Positions 27,154-35,927 of a stretch of DNA of 64,000 bases are shown here, one piece after another. Within the stretch, counting starts at the first letter, position 1, and each line of letters opens with the position of its first letter. The notes under the pieces were generated by a model that searched no databases, was not told where the DNA came from, and worked only from the letters and a program-made list of their open reading frames with translations. Source of the DNA: Flavobacterium sp. 270 (lineage in GTDB: Bacteria; Bacteroidota; Bacteroidia; Flavobacteriales; Flavobacteriaceae); assembly GCF_004368785.1 (NCBI RefSeq), contig NZ_SODM01000002.1, forward strand, positions 124,001-188,000, written 5' to 3'. Made by a program: the position numbers and the translations under genes.

Positions 27154-27205
27154 AAATTAATTGCAATTTTTAAAATATACCTCAACAATAATTTAACAAT
27201 TTGAA

Positions 27206-28702
27206 ATGACAAAAAAAGAATTAATTGAGAAGATAAGCTTTGGTGAAAGCATTGCAGAACAAGAATCTGATAAACTAAAAGATTATTTTTTTCAAACAGA
27301 ATATTGGAAATCTATAAGAGGAGGTAAGAATGACATTGTTTATGGAGCTAAAGGAGCCGGTAAAAGTGCTTTGTATACAAGTCTTGTTAATGATATTGAC
27401 AGCTTATTTGATGAATCAATCTTAGTCTCTCTCGCTGAAAATCCTACTGGGAACACAGCCTTTTCGAACTTAACTAATGAACCTCCTACTTCAGAAATTG
27501 AATTTATAAGACTTTGGAAGCTTTATTTCCTTGTAATCACTTCAAAAGTTTTAGAAGAATATGACATAAAAGATGTTCATGCTACAAAAATTCATCAAAT
27601 ATTAGTCGATTGCAATTTAATACCTGCACAAAACAAATTAGCCAGCTTTCTAAAAGTTTGTTACGACTTTATGAAATCATTTAGAAATAGTAAAGAAATT
27701 AGCACAACTGCAGAATTTGATCCTATCAGTGGCATGTATTCTGGACAGAAATTTTCAATATCATTTGGAGAAACGTCGAAAAGTGATTTTGAAAATGGCT
27801 TGATTCCTATAGAACATGCTTTTGATCTTCTTTCTAACTCTTTAAGAATAAACAAAATAAATCTTTGGATAATTATTGATCGATTAGATGTTGCTTTTAT
27901 CGAAAGTGAAGAATTAGAAACAAATGCATTAAGGGCACTATTTAAAGCATATTTAGATTTAGCGCAATATTCTCAAATAAAGATTAAAATTTTTCTTCGA
28001 GATGATATTTGGCAAAAGATTACTGATGGTGGATTTAGAGAAGCTAGTCATATAACGAAATTTCAAAATTTAAGTTGGTCTAGAGAAACCCTTTTAAACC
28101 TACTAATCAGGAGAATACTAGATAATAAAGATTTAGTAGAAAATTATTCTATAAATAAAGATGAAATATTAACAGATATTTCTCAGCAAGAAGAGCTTTT
28201 TTATAGATTATTTCCAAGACAAATTGATGTTGGCTCAAAAAAATCGGAAACTATTGATTGGGTTTTATCTCGAACGAAAGATGGTAAAGGAATTAACACT
28301 CCTAGAGAACTAATTCAATTATTTGGTCATGCAAAAACTATTGAATTAAAAAAATTAGAAACAGGCGTAGATAACTTAGAAAATGATCAAATTATATCTC
28401 GACAAGCTCTTAAAGAAGCAGTACATGAAGTAAGTAGACAACGATTAGAACAGACTATTTATGCCGAATTCCCAGATTTAAAAGTATATATAGAAAAATT
28501 GCGAGGAGATAAAGCTGAACATTCCTTAGACACTCTAAAAGCAAAATGGAATTGTTCAAATGAAGATTGTATAACATTTGCGAATCGTTTAGAAAAAATA
28601 GGTTTTTTCGAACAAAAAGGAAAAACTTCTACACCAAAATATAAAATTCCTTTTTTATATAGATCATATTTAGATATAATTCAAGGTGTTGCTAGTTTAT
28701 AA
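27206..28702 (+). CDS. Lone P-loop ATPase (STAND/Sll1717-like), possible defence gene
   Basis: 498 residues. Near the N terminus are FGESIAEQESDKL and WKSIRGGKNDIVYGAKGAGKSALYTSLV: the Walker A motif is GAKGAGKS. Walker B is INLWIIIDRLDVAF (about residue 230), and IKIFLRDDIW follows as a sensor-like strand. The rest is helical, with HTPRELI-like motif (INTPRELIQLFGHAK) and a probable winged helix at the C terminus (LDTLKAKWNCSNEDCITFANRLEKIGFFEQKG). This resembles the P-loop ATPases annotated as Sll1717 family, frequent in mobile and defence loci; that label is from memory. No partner nuclease or membrane gene is adjacent. The sequence is AT-richer than its neighbours and begins beside a truncated lrp, suggesting acquisition. 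Confidence 0.8.
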   Translation: MTKKELIEKISFGESIAEQESDKLKDYFFQTEYWKSIRGGKNDIVYGAKGAGKSALYTSLVNDIDSLFDESILVSLAENPTGNTAFSNLTNEPPTSEIEFIRLWKLYFLVITSKVLEEYDIKDVHATKIHQILVDCNLIPAQNKLASFLKVCYDFMKSFRNSKEISTTAEFDPISGMYSGQKFSISFGETSKSDFENGLIPIEHAFDLLSNSLRINKINLWIIIDRLDVAFIESEELETNALRALFKAYLDLAQYSQIKIKIFLRDDIWQKITDGGFREASHITKFQNLSWSRETLLNLLIRRILDNKDLVENYSINKDEILTDISQQEELFYRLFPRQIDVGSKKSETIDWVLSRTKDGKGINTPRELIQLFGHAKTIELKKLETGVDNLENDQIISRQALKEAVHEVSRQRLEQTIYAEFPDLKVYIEKLRGDKAEHSLDTLKAKWNCSNEDCITFANRLEKIGFFEQKGKTSTPKYKIPFLYRSYLDIIQGVASL

Positions 28703-28708
28703 ACAAAA

Positions 28709-28738
28709 AAAAAGCACTCCAAATAAAGAGTGCTTTTT
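28709..28738. terminator. Bidirectional terminator between ATPase and barrel gene
   Basis: AAAAAGCACTC (28709-28719) and GAGTGCTTTTT (28728-28738) are perfect 11-nt arms with an 8-nt loop and T runs on both strands. A near copy lies behind the second barrel gene (29474-29505). Confidence 0.9.
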
Positions 28739-28760
28739 AAAATTGAAGTCTATATTTTAA

Positions 28761-29345
28761 TTAGAAATTCTTTGAAACTCCAACAGAAAATGCTTTTCCT
28801 AAAGTAAAATTAAAGGTTTTAAGATCCCCTACATGATCATCAAAATTTAGAGTACCATATCTTAAGCCTCCAATATTAAAATTTAATCCAAATCCTTTAT
28901 GAACATTAATAAAAATTCCAGGAGTAATTCCTGTGTAAAATCCATCTGCTGTTTCTTTAAATCGACCGCCAGTCTGAAGATCGCTTTCATTTTTTTGATT
29001 TTGAAAACCTAAACCTAAATCTGTATAAAAAGAAAAAGTTTGATTTAATGTTTTAGTATAACGAATAAATCCTCCTACAGAAAAGGTATTTGTTTTTTGC
29101 TGCAAAAAATCATTATTCTTATATTTTAAACTACTTATTCCCCCTTCAATACCAGCTGTCCAATTTTCGTGGAACTGGTAACCTACTTTTGGGGAAAAAC
29201 TAATGTAATCTTGTTTACTATCTCCAGGATTATATTCTGTTTTTTGAGAATTATAATCAATACTTCCCATAACCAAAATCGACCCTTTTTGGGCATTCGC
29301 AAAGCTAAACATAGTCAATGCAGCAATAACTAGAATTTTTTTCAT
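28761..29345 (-). CDS. Outer-membrane beta-barrel protein, paralogue 1
   Basis: 194 residues. Signal peptide of 18 residues (MKKILVIAALTMFSFANA). The mature protein is a small OmpA/porin-like barrel: alternating strands with GSILVMGSIDYNSQKTEY, SPKVGYQFHENWTAGIEGG and a terminal FSVGVSKNF ending in Phe, the usual barrel C terminus. Paralogous along the whole length to the next gene; the pair arose by tandem duplication. Function unknown; surface-exposed loops differ most. Confidence 0.88.
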   Translation of the reverse strand: MKKILVIAALTMFSFANAQKGSILVMGSIDYNSQKTEYNPGDSKQDYISFSPKVGYQFHENWTAGIEGGISSLKYKNNDFLQQKTNTFSVGGFIRYTKTLNQTFSFYTDLGLGFQNQKNESDLQTGGRFKETADGFYTGITPGIFINVHKGFGLNFNIGGLRYGTLNFDDHVGDLKTFNFTLGKAFSVGVSKNF

Positions 29346-29473
29346 AAGTGATATTTGTTTAATTTTAGTTTAATTTAACAAGAAAGATGCCAATCACTTA
29401 TTTTGTTAAGTTCTTAACAAAATACACTCAAAAACAACAAATTAAAAGATTAAATCTGAATGTTTTAGAAACA

Positions 29474-29505
29474 AAAAAAGCACCCAAATTAATGAGTGCT
29501 TTTTT
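29474..29505. terminator. Terminator after barrel paralogue 2
   Basis: AAAAAAGCACCC (29474-29485) and GAGTGCTTTTTT (29494-29505) pair with one G-U position. Its sequence closely resembles the terminator at 28709-28738, so the duplicated unit included the terminator. Confidence 0.85.
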
Positions 29506-29527
29506 AAAAATTGAAAAAAAATCTAGA

Positions 29528-30112
29528 TTAGAAATTTTTAGAAACTCCAATATTAAATGTCTGACCAAAATTGAAGTAAAAGTTATTAACGTCTGGTCCG
29601 TTATTATCATAACTTAAAGTATTGTAACCTAAACCACCAATACTGAAGTTAAGACCAAATCCTTTTTTCATATTGATAAAAAGAGCTGGAGTTACACCAA
29701 CATACATACCATCTGCTTTAGATTTGTCTATAGTACCATTATTGTTATACGTTTTGTCTTTTTGATTTTGGAATCCTGCTCCTAAATCAGCAAAAACAGA
29801 AAACGTTTGGCTCAATGGCATAGAGTAACGTAAAAAAGCTCCTAATTTAAAAGCATTAGTTTTGTATTCTGCTGCTCCTAGTTGATCATTTTTTGAAGAT
29901 GCTACAGTAAATTCACCTCCTACAGTCCAGTTGTCATTAAATTGGTAACCTACTTTTGGAGAAAAACTAAATTGGCTTGTTTTTGCTTCTCCTATTCGGT
30001 AATCTGTATTCTCAGAAGTATAACCAATGTTACCACCTACTAAGATTGATCCTTTTTGAGCGTTTGCAAAACTGCATACTGCGAATGCAGCAATAAGTAA
30101 AAATTTTTTCAT
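29528..30112 (-). CDS. Outer-membrane beta-barrel protein, paralogue 2
   Basis: 194 residues, exactly as long as its downstream paralogue. Signal peptide MKKFLLIAAFAVCSFANA, then QKGSILVGGNIGYTSENTDY, FSFSPKVGYQFNDNWTVGGEF, GFGLNFSIGGLGYNTL and a C-terminal FNIGVSKNF. Small eight-stranded-type barrel expected in the outer membrane. 182 nt and a terminator separate it from paralogue 1, so the two can be expressed independently. Confidence 0.88.
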   Translation of the reverse strand: MKKFLLIAAFAVCSFANAQKGSILVGGNIGYTSENTDYRIGEAKTSQFSFSPKVGYQFNDNWTVGGEFTVASSKNDQLGAAEYKTNAFKLGAFLRYSMPLSQTFSVFADLGAGFQNQKDKTYNNNGTIDKSKADGMYVGVTPALFINMKKGFGLNFSIGGLGYNTLSYDNNGPDVNNFYFNFGQTFNIGVSKNF

Positions 30113-30238
30113 GATTTGGGGTTTTAATTTTAAAATTCAGTAACCCTTTAGCAATAACGATGCCGTCTGCACTTAGAATTTTATATTTTATTTAAGTTCT
30201 TTGAAAGCTAAATTTTAGCAATCAAGACTATTTCTGTT

Positions 30239-30246
30239 TACTTTTG
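30239..30246 (+). promoter_or_regulatory. -7 box of gldA
   Basis: TACTTTTG fits TAnnTTTG, 17 nt before the gldA ATG, giving a very short leader. No matching -33 TTTG was seen. Confidence 0.55.
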
Positions 30247-30263
30247 TAGCAAATAAAAAGTCT

Positions 30264-31160
30264 ATGTCGATAGAAGTAAACAGCATATCAAAAAGTTACG
30301 GAGAGCAAAAAGCTTTAAACGAAATTTCGTTTTCAATTCAGAAAGGAGAAATCGTTGGATTTCTTGGTCCAAACGGAGCAGGAAAATCTACTTTGATGAA
30401 AATTTTGACCACTTATTTACTTGCCGATAGTGGCTCAGCCCTTGTAAATGGCCACGATGTCATGACAAACCAAAAAGCAGTGCAACTTTCTATCGGGTAT
30501 TTACCAGAGCACAATCCGTTGTATTTGGATTTGTATGTTCGTGAGTATTTGGCTTTTAATGCCGATGTTTACAAGGTAGAAAAATCAAGAATTGAAGAGG
30601 TAATTCAACTGACAGGCTTGTCAGCCGAAAGCCATAAAAAGATAGGACAATTGTCTAAAGGTTACCGTCAGCGTGTGGGACTTGCCAATGCTTTACTGCA
30701 CAATCCGGATGTTTTGATTTTGGATGAACCAACTACTGGTCTGGATCCTAATCAGTTAATGGAAATCAGAAATGTGATTAAAAATGTTGGAAAAAATAAA
30801 ACGGTTTTCCTGTCAACTCACATCATGCAGGAAGTTGAAGCGATTTGTGATCGTGTCATAATTATTGACAGAGGACAGATTGTTGCCGATAAAAAATTAG
30901 ACAAATTAATTTCTGAAGATAAACAGCAAGTTATTGAAGTTGAGTTTGATTATCAGGTAGAAGAACAATTATTGGCGAGATTAGAAAACATCAGCACGTA
31001 TATAAATACGCACGACATGACTTGGGAACTTACTTTTGTGACCGAAAAAGACATGCGCCCGGCAATTTTTGATTTTGCCAATGCCAACGGATTAAAAACT
31101 TTGCAATTGAATCAGAAAAATAAAAATCTGGAAGCTGTTTTTAGAGAAATTACTAAGTAA
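30264..31160 (+). CDS. gldA: Gliding-associated ABC transporter ATP-binding subunit GldA
   Basis: 298 residues. ABC ATPase with Walker A GPNGAGKST, signature LSKGYRQRVGLANALL, Walker B VLILDEPTTGLD and the switch His in FLSTHIMQEVEAICD. The last about 80 residues form the extra C-terminal domain seen in GldA/CcmA-type subunits. In F. johnsoniae GldA works with GldF and GldG, encoded elsewhere; here too it stands alone. Needed for gliding in some flavobacteria. Own promoter and terminator. Confidence 0.92.
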   Translation: MSIEVNSISKSYGEQKALNEISFSIQKGEIVGFLGPNGAGKSTLMKILTTYLLADSGSALVNGHDVMTNQKAVQLSIGYLPEHNPLYLDLYVREYLAFNADVYKVEKSRIEEVIQLTGLSAESHKKIGQLSKGYRQRVGLANALLHNPDVLILDEPTTGLDPNQLMEIRNVIKNVGKNKTVFLSTHIMQEVEAICDRVIIIDRGQIVADKKLDKLISEDKQQVIEVEFDYQVEEQLLARLENISTYINTHDMTWELTFVTEKDMRPAIFDFANANGLKTLQLNQKNKNLEAVFREITK

Positions 31161-31180
31161 AAGTTTCATTCACAGTTAAA

Positions 31181-31211
31181 AAAAACTCATTCTACTATTG
31201 AATGAGTTTTT
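31181..31211. terminator. Bidirectional terminator between gldA and the decarboxylase
   Basis: AAAAACTCATT (31181-31191) and AATGAGTTTTT (31201-31211), perfect 11-nt arms, 9-nt loop, T runs on both strands. Confidence 0.9.
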
Positions 31212-31238
31212 TGTTTATGAATTAAATATGATTTGAAA

Positions 31239-32648
31239 TTATATTTCTAAATCGCTAAGAACAGCTTTCATTTCCTCAATTACAATCTTAATATCTTCTT
31301 CTGTAGTTCTCCAATTGACAAACGAAGCTCTGATTCCTTTTCTGTTTTGATACACGGTTGGTGTCATAAACACTTTTCCGGTATCATTCAAAGCCGTTAA
31401 AAACGGACTTACTTTTTCCTGATTGTGTTCTCCTTTTAAAGTAAAACAAACATTGTTTAATCGAATTGGAGCTAGGAGTTCAAAATTTCCGTCTTCTATT
31501 AATTCGTTTCCAAAATGTAGTGCCAATCGCGAACTGTTTTCTACAATATCGCAAAAGCCTTCTTTTCCGTACGCTAATAAAGAAAACCAAACCGGAAGCG
31601 CTCTCAAACGACGTGAATTTTCAGGAAGTACATTTAAGTAATTGAAATTCTCCAACGGATTTCCTAAATATGGTGCATTAGAATTCTGAAAAGTTTCGAT
31701 CTGAAGATTCATGTGCTCTTTTTTTACCAAATAAAAAGCACTTTCATACGGCACATTCAACCATTTATGACAATCAATTGTGATGCTGTCTGCTCCTTCC
31801 CAACCTTCAACAAGATGTTTGTATTTATCTGTAACCGCTGCAAAACCTCCAAAAGCAGCATCTATATGCCACCAGAAATTGTATTTCGTTTTTAGTTTTG
31901 AAATAGCTTCAAAATCATCAAAATCGGCTGTATTTACCGTTCCTGCACTTGATATTAAAATAAAAGGTTTTCCGTTTAATGCTTGAATGTTTTTTTCTAA
32001 ATCTTCAAGATCAATTGCTTCACGATTTCCTTCTACAGTTTTAACTACAGTATAATTTTGACTTCCAATTCCTAACATCGATAGTGTTTTTACAGAAGAA
32101 GAATGCGGTGTTGCTGTTAGAATATTGATTTTTTCAGAAATTCCGGTTTTAGCAAAATCTTTTCCAAATTGCGCGCCAAACCATTGTCTTGCAACGCCTA
32201 AACAAGTAAAATTAGACATTGTTGCGCCCGTTACAAAGCCGCCAAGAAAATCTTTCGGAAGATTTAATAATTGCAATAAAAGATGAATAGTTTCAAATTC
32301 TATTAAAGCCGACGCTCCACCCTGCGCTTTTACTGCCTGCGTATTTTGATCGTAAACTGTTGCCAGCCAATCACCAACAATAGAAGCCGGAGTTGAACCT
32401 CCCGTTACAAATCCCCAATATCTTGGTCCTGGAGAAGATACCATAAGAGGGGCTAATCTTTCATTAAATTCGTTTAAAGCTTTTAGAGATCCTAAACCTA
32501 ATTCGTTTAAATCACGATTAATATCAATAGTTGCTGTATTTGAAGTAGGGATATTTTCGAGGTTATTTAAGAAATCAATTCCTTGTTGTTTTACTCTATC
32601 AAGAATATTTTCAATTTCATTTAAATCATGTTGTAATGCTGCGTTCAT
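31239..32648 (-). CDS. Pyridoxal-phosphate-dependent decarboxylase (group II)
   Basis: 469 residues. PLP-binding Lys in SITIDCHKWLNVPYESAFY; Asp that holds the pyridine ring in WWHIDAAFGGFAA; GFVTGATMSNFTCLGVARQ upstream. These are group II amino-acid decarboxylases (aromatic amino acid, glutamate, 2,4-diaminobutyrate, aspartate). The exact substrate cannot be read; an aspartate/diaminobutyrate-type enzyme or an aromatic one are both possible. Cytoplasmic. Convergent with gldA, single-gene unit. Confidence 0.88.
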   Translation of the reverse strand: MNAALQHDLNEIENILDRVKQQGIDFLNNLENIPTSNTATIDINRDLNELGLGSLKALNEFNERLAPLMVSSPGPRYWGFVTGGSTPASIVGDWLATVYDQNTQAVKAQGGASALIEFETIHLLLQLLNLPKDFLGGFVTGATMSNFTCLGVARQWFGAQFGKDFAKTGISEKINILTATPHSSSVKTLSMLGIGSQNYTVVKTVEGNREAIDLEDLEKNIQALNGKPFILISSAGTVNTADFDDFEAISKLKTKYNFWWHIDAAFGGFAAVTDKYKHLVEGWEGADSITIDCHKWLNVPYESAFYLVKKEHMNLQIETFQNSNAPYLGNPLENFNYLNVLPENSRRLRALPVWFSLLAYGKEGFCDIVENSSRLALHFGNELIEDGNFELLAPIRLNNVCFTLKGEHNQEKVSPFLTALNDTGKVFMTPTVYQNRKGIRASFVNWRTTEEDIKIVIEEMKAVLSDLEI

Positions 32649-32723
32649 TTTTTGTGTGTTGAAATATTTTTTTTCGAATTTAAGGAATAATCTTTATTCA
32701 ATAAAAAAACAACAAGAAAACCT

Positions 32724-35700
32724 TTACCTTTTCATTGCAAAATGACCTTTATAAACTTTTCCGTTTTCTCTTGTTACAACAAACCAATAATCAGAAGCTG
32801 GCAAATTTTGGCCATTAAAAGTTCCATCCCAAGATGTGTATGCATTTAATTCTTTAATGAATTTACCGTATCGATCAAAAATCTTGGTATTGATTTTGGG
32901 TTCTGTTTCAGAGAATTTTATTCCCCAAGAATCATTAAAACCGTCTTCGTTTGGAGTAAAGAACTTCGGATAATTCAACAGAAATACTTCTTGGTTTACG
33001 GTACCGCAGCCGTTTTTATCGCGAACATATACTGTATAATCGCCAGTTGCTAAACCCGAAAAAGTATTGTTGTCCTGATAAGTTATTCCGTCAATAGAAT
33101 ATTCATAATTGCCCAGACTTGTGTCTGCCAATTCTACCACAATTGTATTATCAGCATCCGTCCAATCCTGAACAGTAAGATTCTGAATTGTGGCTGTATT
33201 AGAAAATTTTACCTGAAAATCTTTGGTTGAAGAACAAATTGCATTGCCATGATTTTGAGTAACGGTAACGGAATAAGATCCTGTTTCTGTAAATGTTTTC
33301 GCTTCTGAAATTTCTCCTGTTGACCATAAATAGCTGTCAAATCCTGTACCTGCGTGAACCTCAACAGTTGCGTTTTGGCATAATGAGACAATTTCTGGAA
33401 TTGCAATTATTGGAACGTTTACCAATGTCAAATTCAATTGTGCCACTTGGTAACATTTATCATTAGAATCAATTCTCACATAAATTATAATACTTCCTGC
33501 AGATAAAGTATAACTCGAAACATTGCTGATTTGTTCTAATAAAGTTTGATTTTCTGCACCTTCTAAACTTTTAAAGTAACTAAAAGTACAAGAAGTACAA
33601 GTTGCTATCGAAGCATTATAACTGGTAAGATCTAGTGTTTCAGATCCATCATTTAACTCATCACAGATGTTAGACGAAACATTATGAATAGGCAGGCTTG
33701 GAGCAACAATTGTAACTAAAACTGCTAAACGATTTGCACTTTGGCAGCCATTTATAGTTTGAGAAGCAAAGTAAGTTGTACCGTTTACTAAACTTTCTGT
33801 TGATGCTAAAACGGTTCCGTTTACTGCGCTGTCGTACCAAACAACATTTGTTCCTGTAGCTTCTAAATTAGAAATTGCAGGTTTCTGACTTGTACAAAAA
33901 TTTTGCTCTAAAAGTCCAGCTGGCGCGGCTGTATTTTGAATATTAATTACAACTGGAATTCTTTCGCTTTCGCAGACCGCAACTGTCTGAGAAGCATAAT
34001 ATGTCATGTTTTTTAGAATTTCTGAATTAGACAATAGATTTCCGTTTACCGGTGCATCGTACCATCTAATAGTATTGCCAGTTATATTAATATCCCCTAC
34101 AACCGCATTTTGCTGCACACAAAAGATTTGGGGAGTTTGAGCCGTTGGAAGTGGCTCTGTATTAATGTATGCTTTTATTGCTGTTTCTTTTGGAGAAAGA
34201 GAAACGCATCCTAAATCATTTTTTATAAGGATTTGGTACGTTCCAGGTACTAAATTATTTTTTGTGTTTGAAGTTGTCCATGTCGCTCCGTTATCAAAAC
34301 TATACACTGCTGCAATATCAGAAACTGTTATTGTTCCTGTTGCAATTAAACAATCGGGCTGTGTAACTGCAATTGTTGGCGTTGGCGGATAGCCGGGCGG
34401 TACTAAAATAGAAACCGAAACTGCCGCTGTTTCACAACCCGAACTATTTCTTGTTTTTATTAAATAATCTCCTGCTTCAAATCCAGATTTTGAATTATTC
34501 GTTGACCAAGTTGCTCCGTTATCAAAACTATATTCGTAATCTGAACTTGTTATCGTTATTGTCCCTAATGGATTAGAACAAATAACGGGCTGAATTACCG
34601 AAAAAGTTGGAGTCGCACTAGAAGTTGCAACCGTATTAATGTGCGCCATTAAAGGACTAGAAACACAACCTGTACTTAATTTTGCTGTAACATTATAATC
34701 TCCTCCTGCCAATCCAGAAAAAATACCTGATGGTTGATAATTTGTACCATCAATACTATAAGTCGTATTTGCTGTTGTGGTTATACTTATAGTTCCAGTT
34801 GGCACATCGCATGTAGGCTGCACAGTCGTGAAAGTTGGGACAACGGTGCTTTCATTTACTTTAAAGCTGATAGTATTTGATACGACTCTACAAGAAGCCG
34901 ATGAAATATTCGCGCTTTGCGCAACCGCCATGCGATATAAATAAGTGCCCACTGTCGGGTTTGGGACAAAAGAGTACGTTAATGTATTTGCTCCGGAAAT
35001 ATCTGACCAAGTAGTTCCGTTATCTGAACTTACCTGCCACTGGTACGCCGGATTTGAATATCCGGAAGAAACTGTTCCTGTTAAGGTATAAGTCTGCGAA
35101 TCGCCTTGGCAAATCGTTAAACTGGTATTGGCATTGTTTTGAATGGTGGAAGTAACGGTTGGCCCGCAAGCTCTAAAAGTAATATCGTCTAATGCAATAT
35201 CGTTTCCGGGTGCGGCGCCGGCTTTATTATTTCGCATTCTAATTACTACAGTAGAAATTCCCGCCGGAGTTGTAAAAAAGAAACCATATTGTTTCCAAAC
35301 TGCACTAGAACTTAAACCAATATCGCCTGTATTATATGTCCCTAATATTGTACCTGTTGTAGACTCAATTGTAAAAGTAATATTAGGCGGACTTGTATCG
35401 TTTGATCGCAGCAAATTCAAAATCCAGGCTGCAAACTCATAAGTTGTGTCGGGACAAAGATCGGTAACTGTATTTTTATAAAAATAATCGGTTGTAGAAA
35501 GACTTGCATTTACAACCATCATATAGCCGCCGCCAGTATGATCTGTTGTTGTCCACCAAGTTCCGGCAGTGTTGGTTGCTTTTTCGATTGTATAAGAACC
35601 ATCGTTAGGAAAATCTGCTGTAGTATAGTTATAGCTTGTAATTCCTGTTCCTAAAGCAGTTCCGTGAGATGTAGTTCCTGTTCCAAAATCAATTTTGACA

Positions 35701-35792
35701 ACAGCATCTCCCAAGCTTCCAGTACATAACTGTGCATGCACCTGGAAGCTGAAGAAGAATAAACCTAAAATAAAAACGAAATTATTTTTCAA
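32724..35792 (-). CDS. Large secreted protein with T9SS type-B sorting domain
   Basis: 1022 residues. Signal peptide about 20 residues (FQVHA). Residues 25-210 resemble a carbohydrate-binding or adhesive jelly-roll (FGTGTTSHGT ... NDIALDDITFRACG). Then come repeated Ig-like/SprB-like modules, each about 75-90 residues, with YSIDGTNYQPSGIFSGLAGGDYNV-type repeats and Cys pairs. The C terminus (FFTPNEDGFNDSWGIKF ... FDRYGKFIKELNAYTSWDGTFNGQNLPASDYWFVV) is the gliding-motility-associated type-B CTD that directs export through the type IX system. Likely surface adhesin or enzyme carrier; no catalytic domain recognised. Confidence 0.92.
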   Translation of the reverse strand: MKNNFVFILGLFFFSFQVHAQLCTGSLGDAVVKIDFGTGTTSHGTALGTGITSYNYTTADFPNDGSYTIEKATNTAGTWWTTTDHTGGGYMMVVNASLSTTDYFYKNTVTDLCPDTTYEFAAWILNLLRSNDTSPPNITFTIESTTGTILGTYNTGDIGLSSSAVWKQYGFFFTTPAGISTVVIRMRNNKAGAAPGNDIALDDITFRACGPTVTSTIQNNANTSLTICQGDSQTYTLTGTVSSGYSNPAYQWQVSSDNGTTWSDISGANTLTYSFVPNPTVGTYLYRMAVAQSANISSASCRVVSNTISFKVNESTVVPTFTTVQPTCDVPTGTISITTTANTTYSIDGTNYQPSGIFSGLAGGDYNVTAKLSTGCVSSPLMAHINTVATSSATPTFSVIQPVICSNPLGTITITSSDYEYSFDNGATWSTNNSKSGFEAGDYLIKTRNSSGCETAAVSVSILVPPGYPPTPTIAVTQPDCLIATGTITVSDIAAVYSFDNGATWTTSNTKNNLVPGTYQILIKNDLGCVSLSPKETAIKAYINTEPLPTAQTPQIFCVQQNAVVGDINITGNTIRWYDAPVNGNLLSNSEILKNMTYYASQTVAVCESERIPVVINIQNTAAPAGLLEQNFCTSQKPAISNLEATGTNVVWYDSAVNGTVLASTESLVNGTTYFASQTINGCQSANRLAVLVTIVAPSLPIHNVSSNICDELNDGSETLDLTSYNASIATCTSCTFSYFKSLEGAENQTLLEQISNVSSYTLSAGSIIIYVRIDSNDKCYQVAQLNLTLVNVPIIAIPEIVSLCQNATVEVHAGTGFDSYLWSTGEISEAKTFTETGSYSVTVTQNHGNAICSSTKDFQVKFSNTATIQNLTVQDWTDADNTIVVELADTSLGNYEYSIDGITYQDNNTFSGLATGDYTVYVRDKNGCGTVNQEVFLLNYPKFFTPNEDGFNDSWGIKFSETEPKINTKIFDRYGKFIKELNAYTSWDGTFNGQNLPASDYWFVVTRENGKVYKGHFAMKR

Positions 35793-35927
35793 GACTAAAA
35801 AACATTTTATCCTCAGTAAAACTACTTTATAATAAAATGAATTATTAAACTTTTATACTAACGCAAACAAAGTGTCGATATATAAGAAAGTCTTATCTAC
35901 CAATGCGTTATTTATTTTTTGATTATT

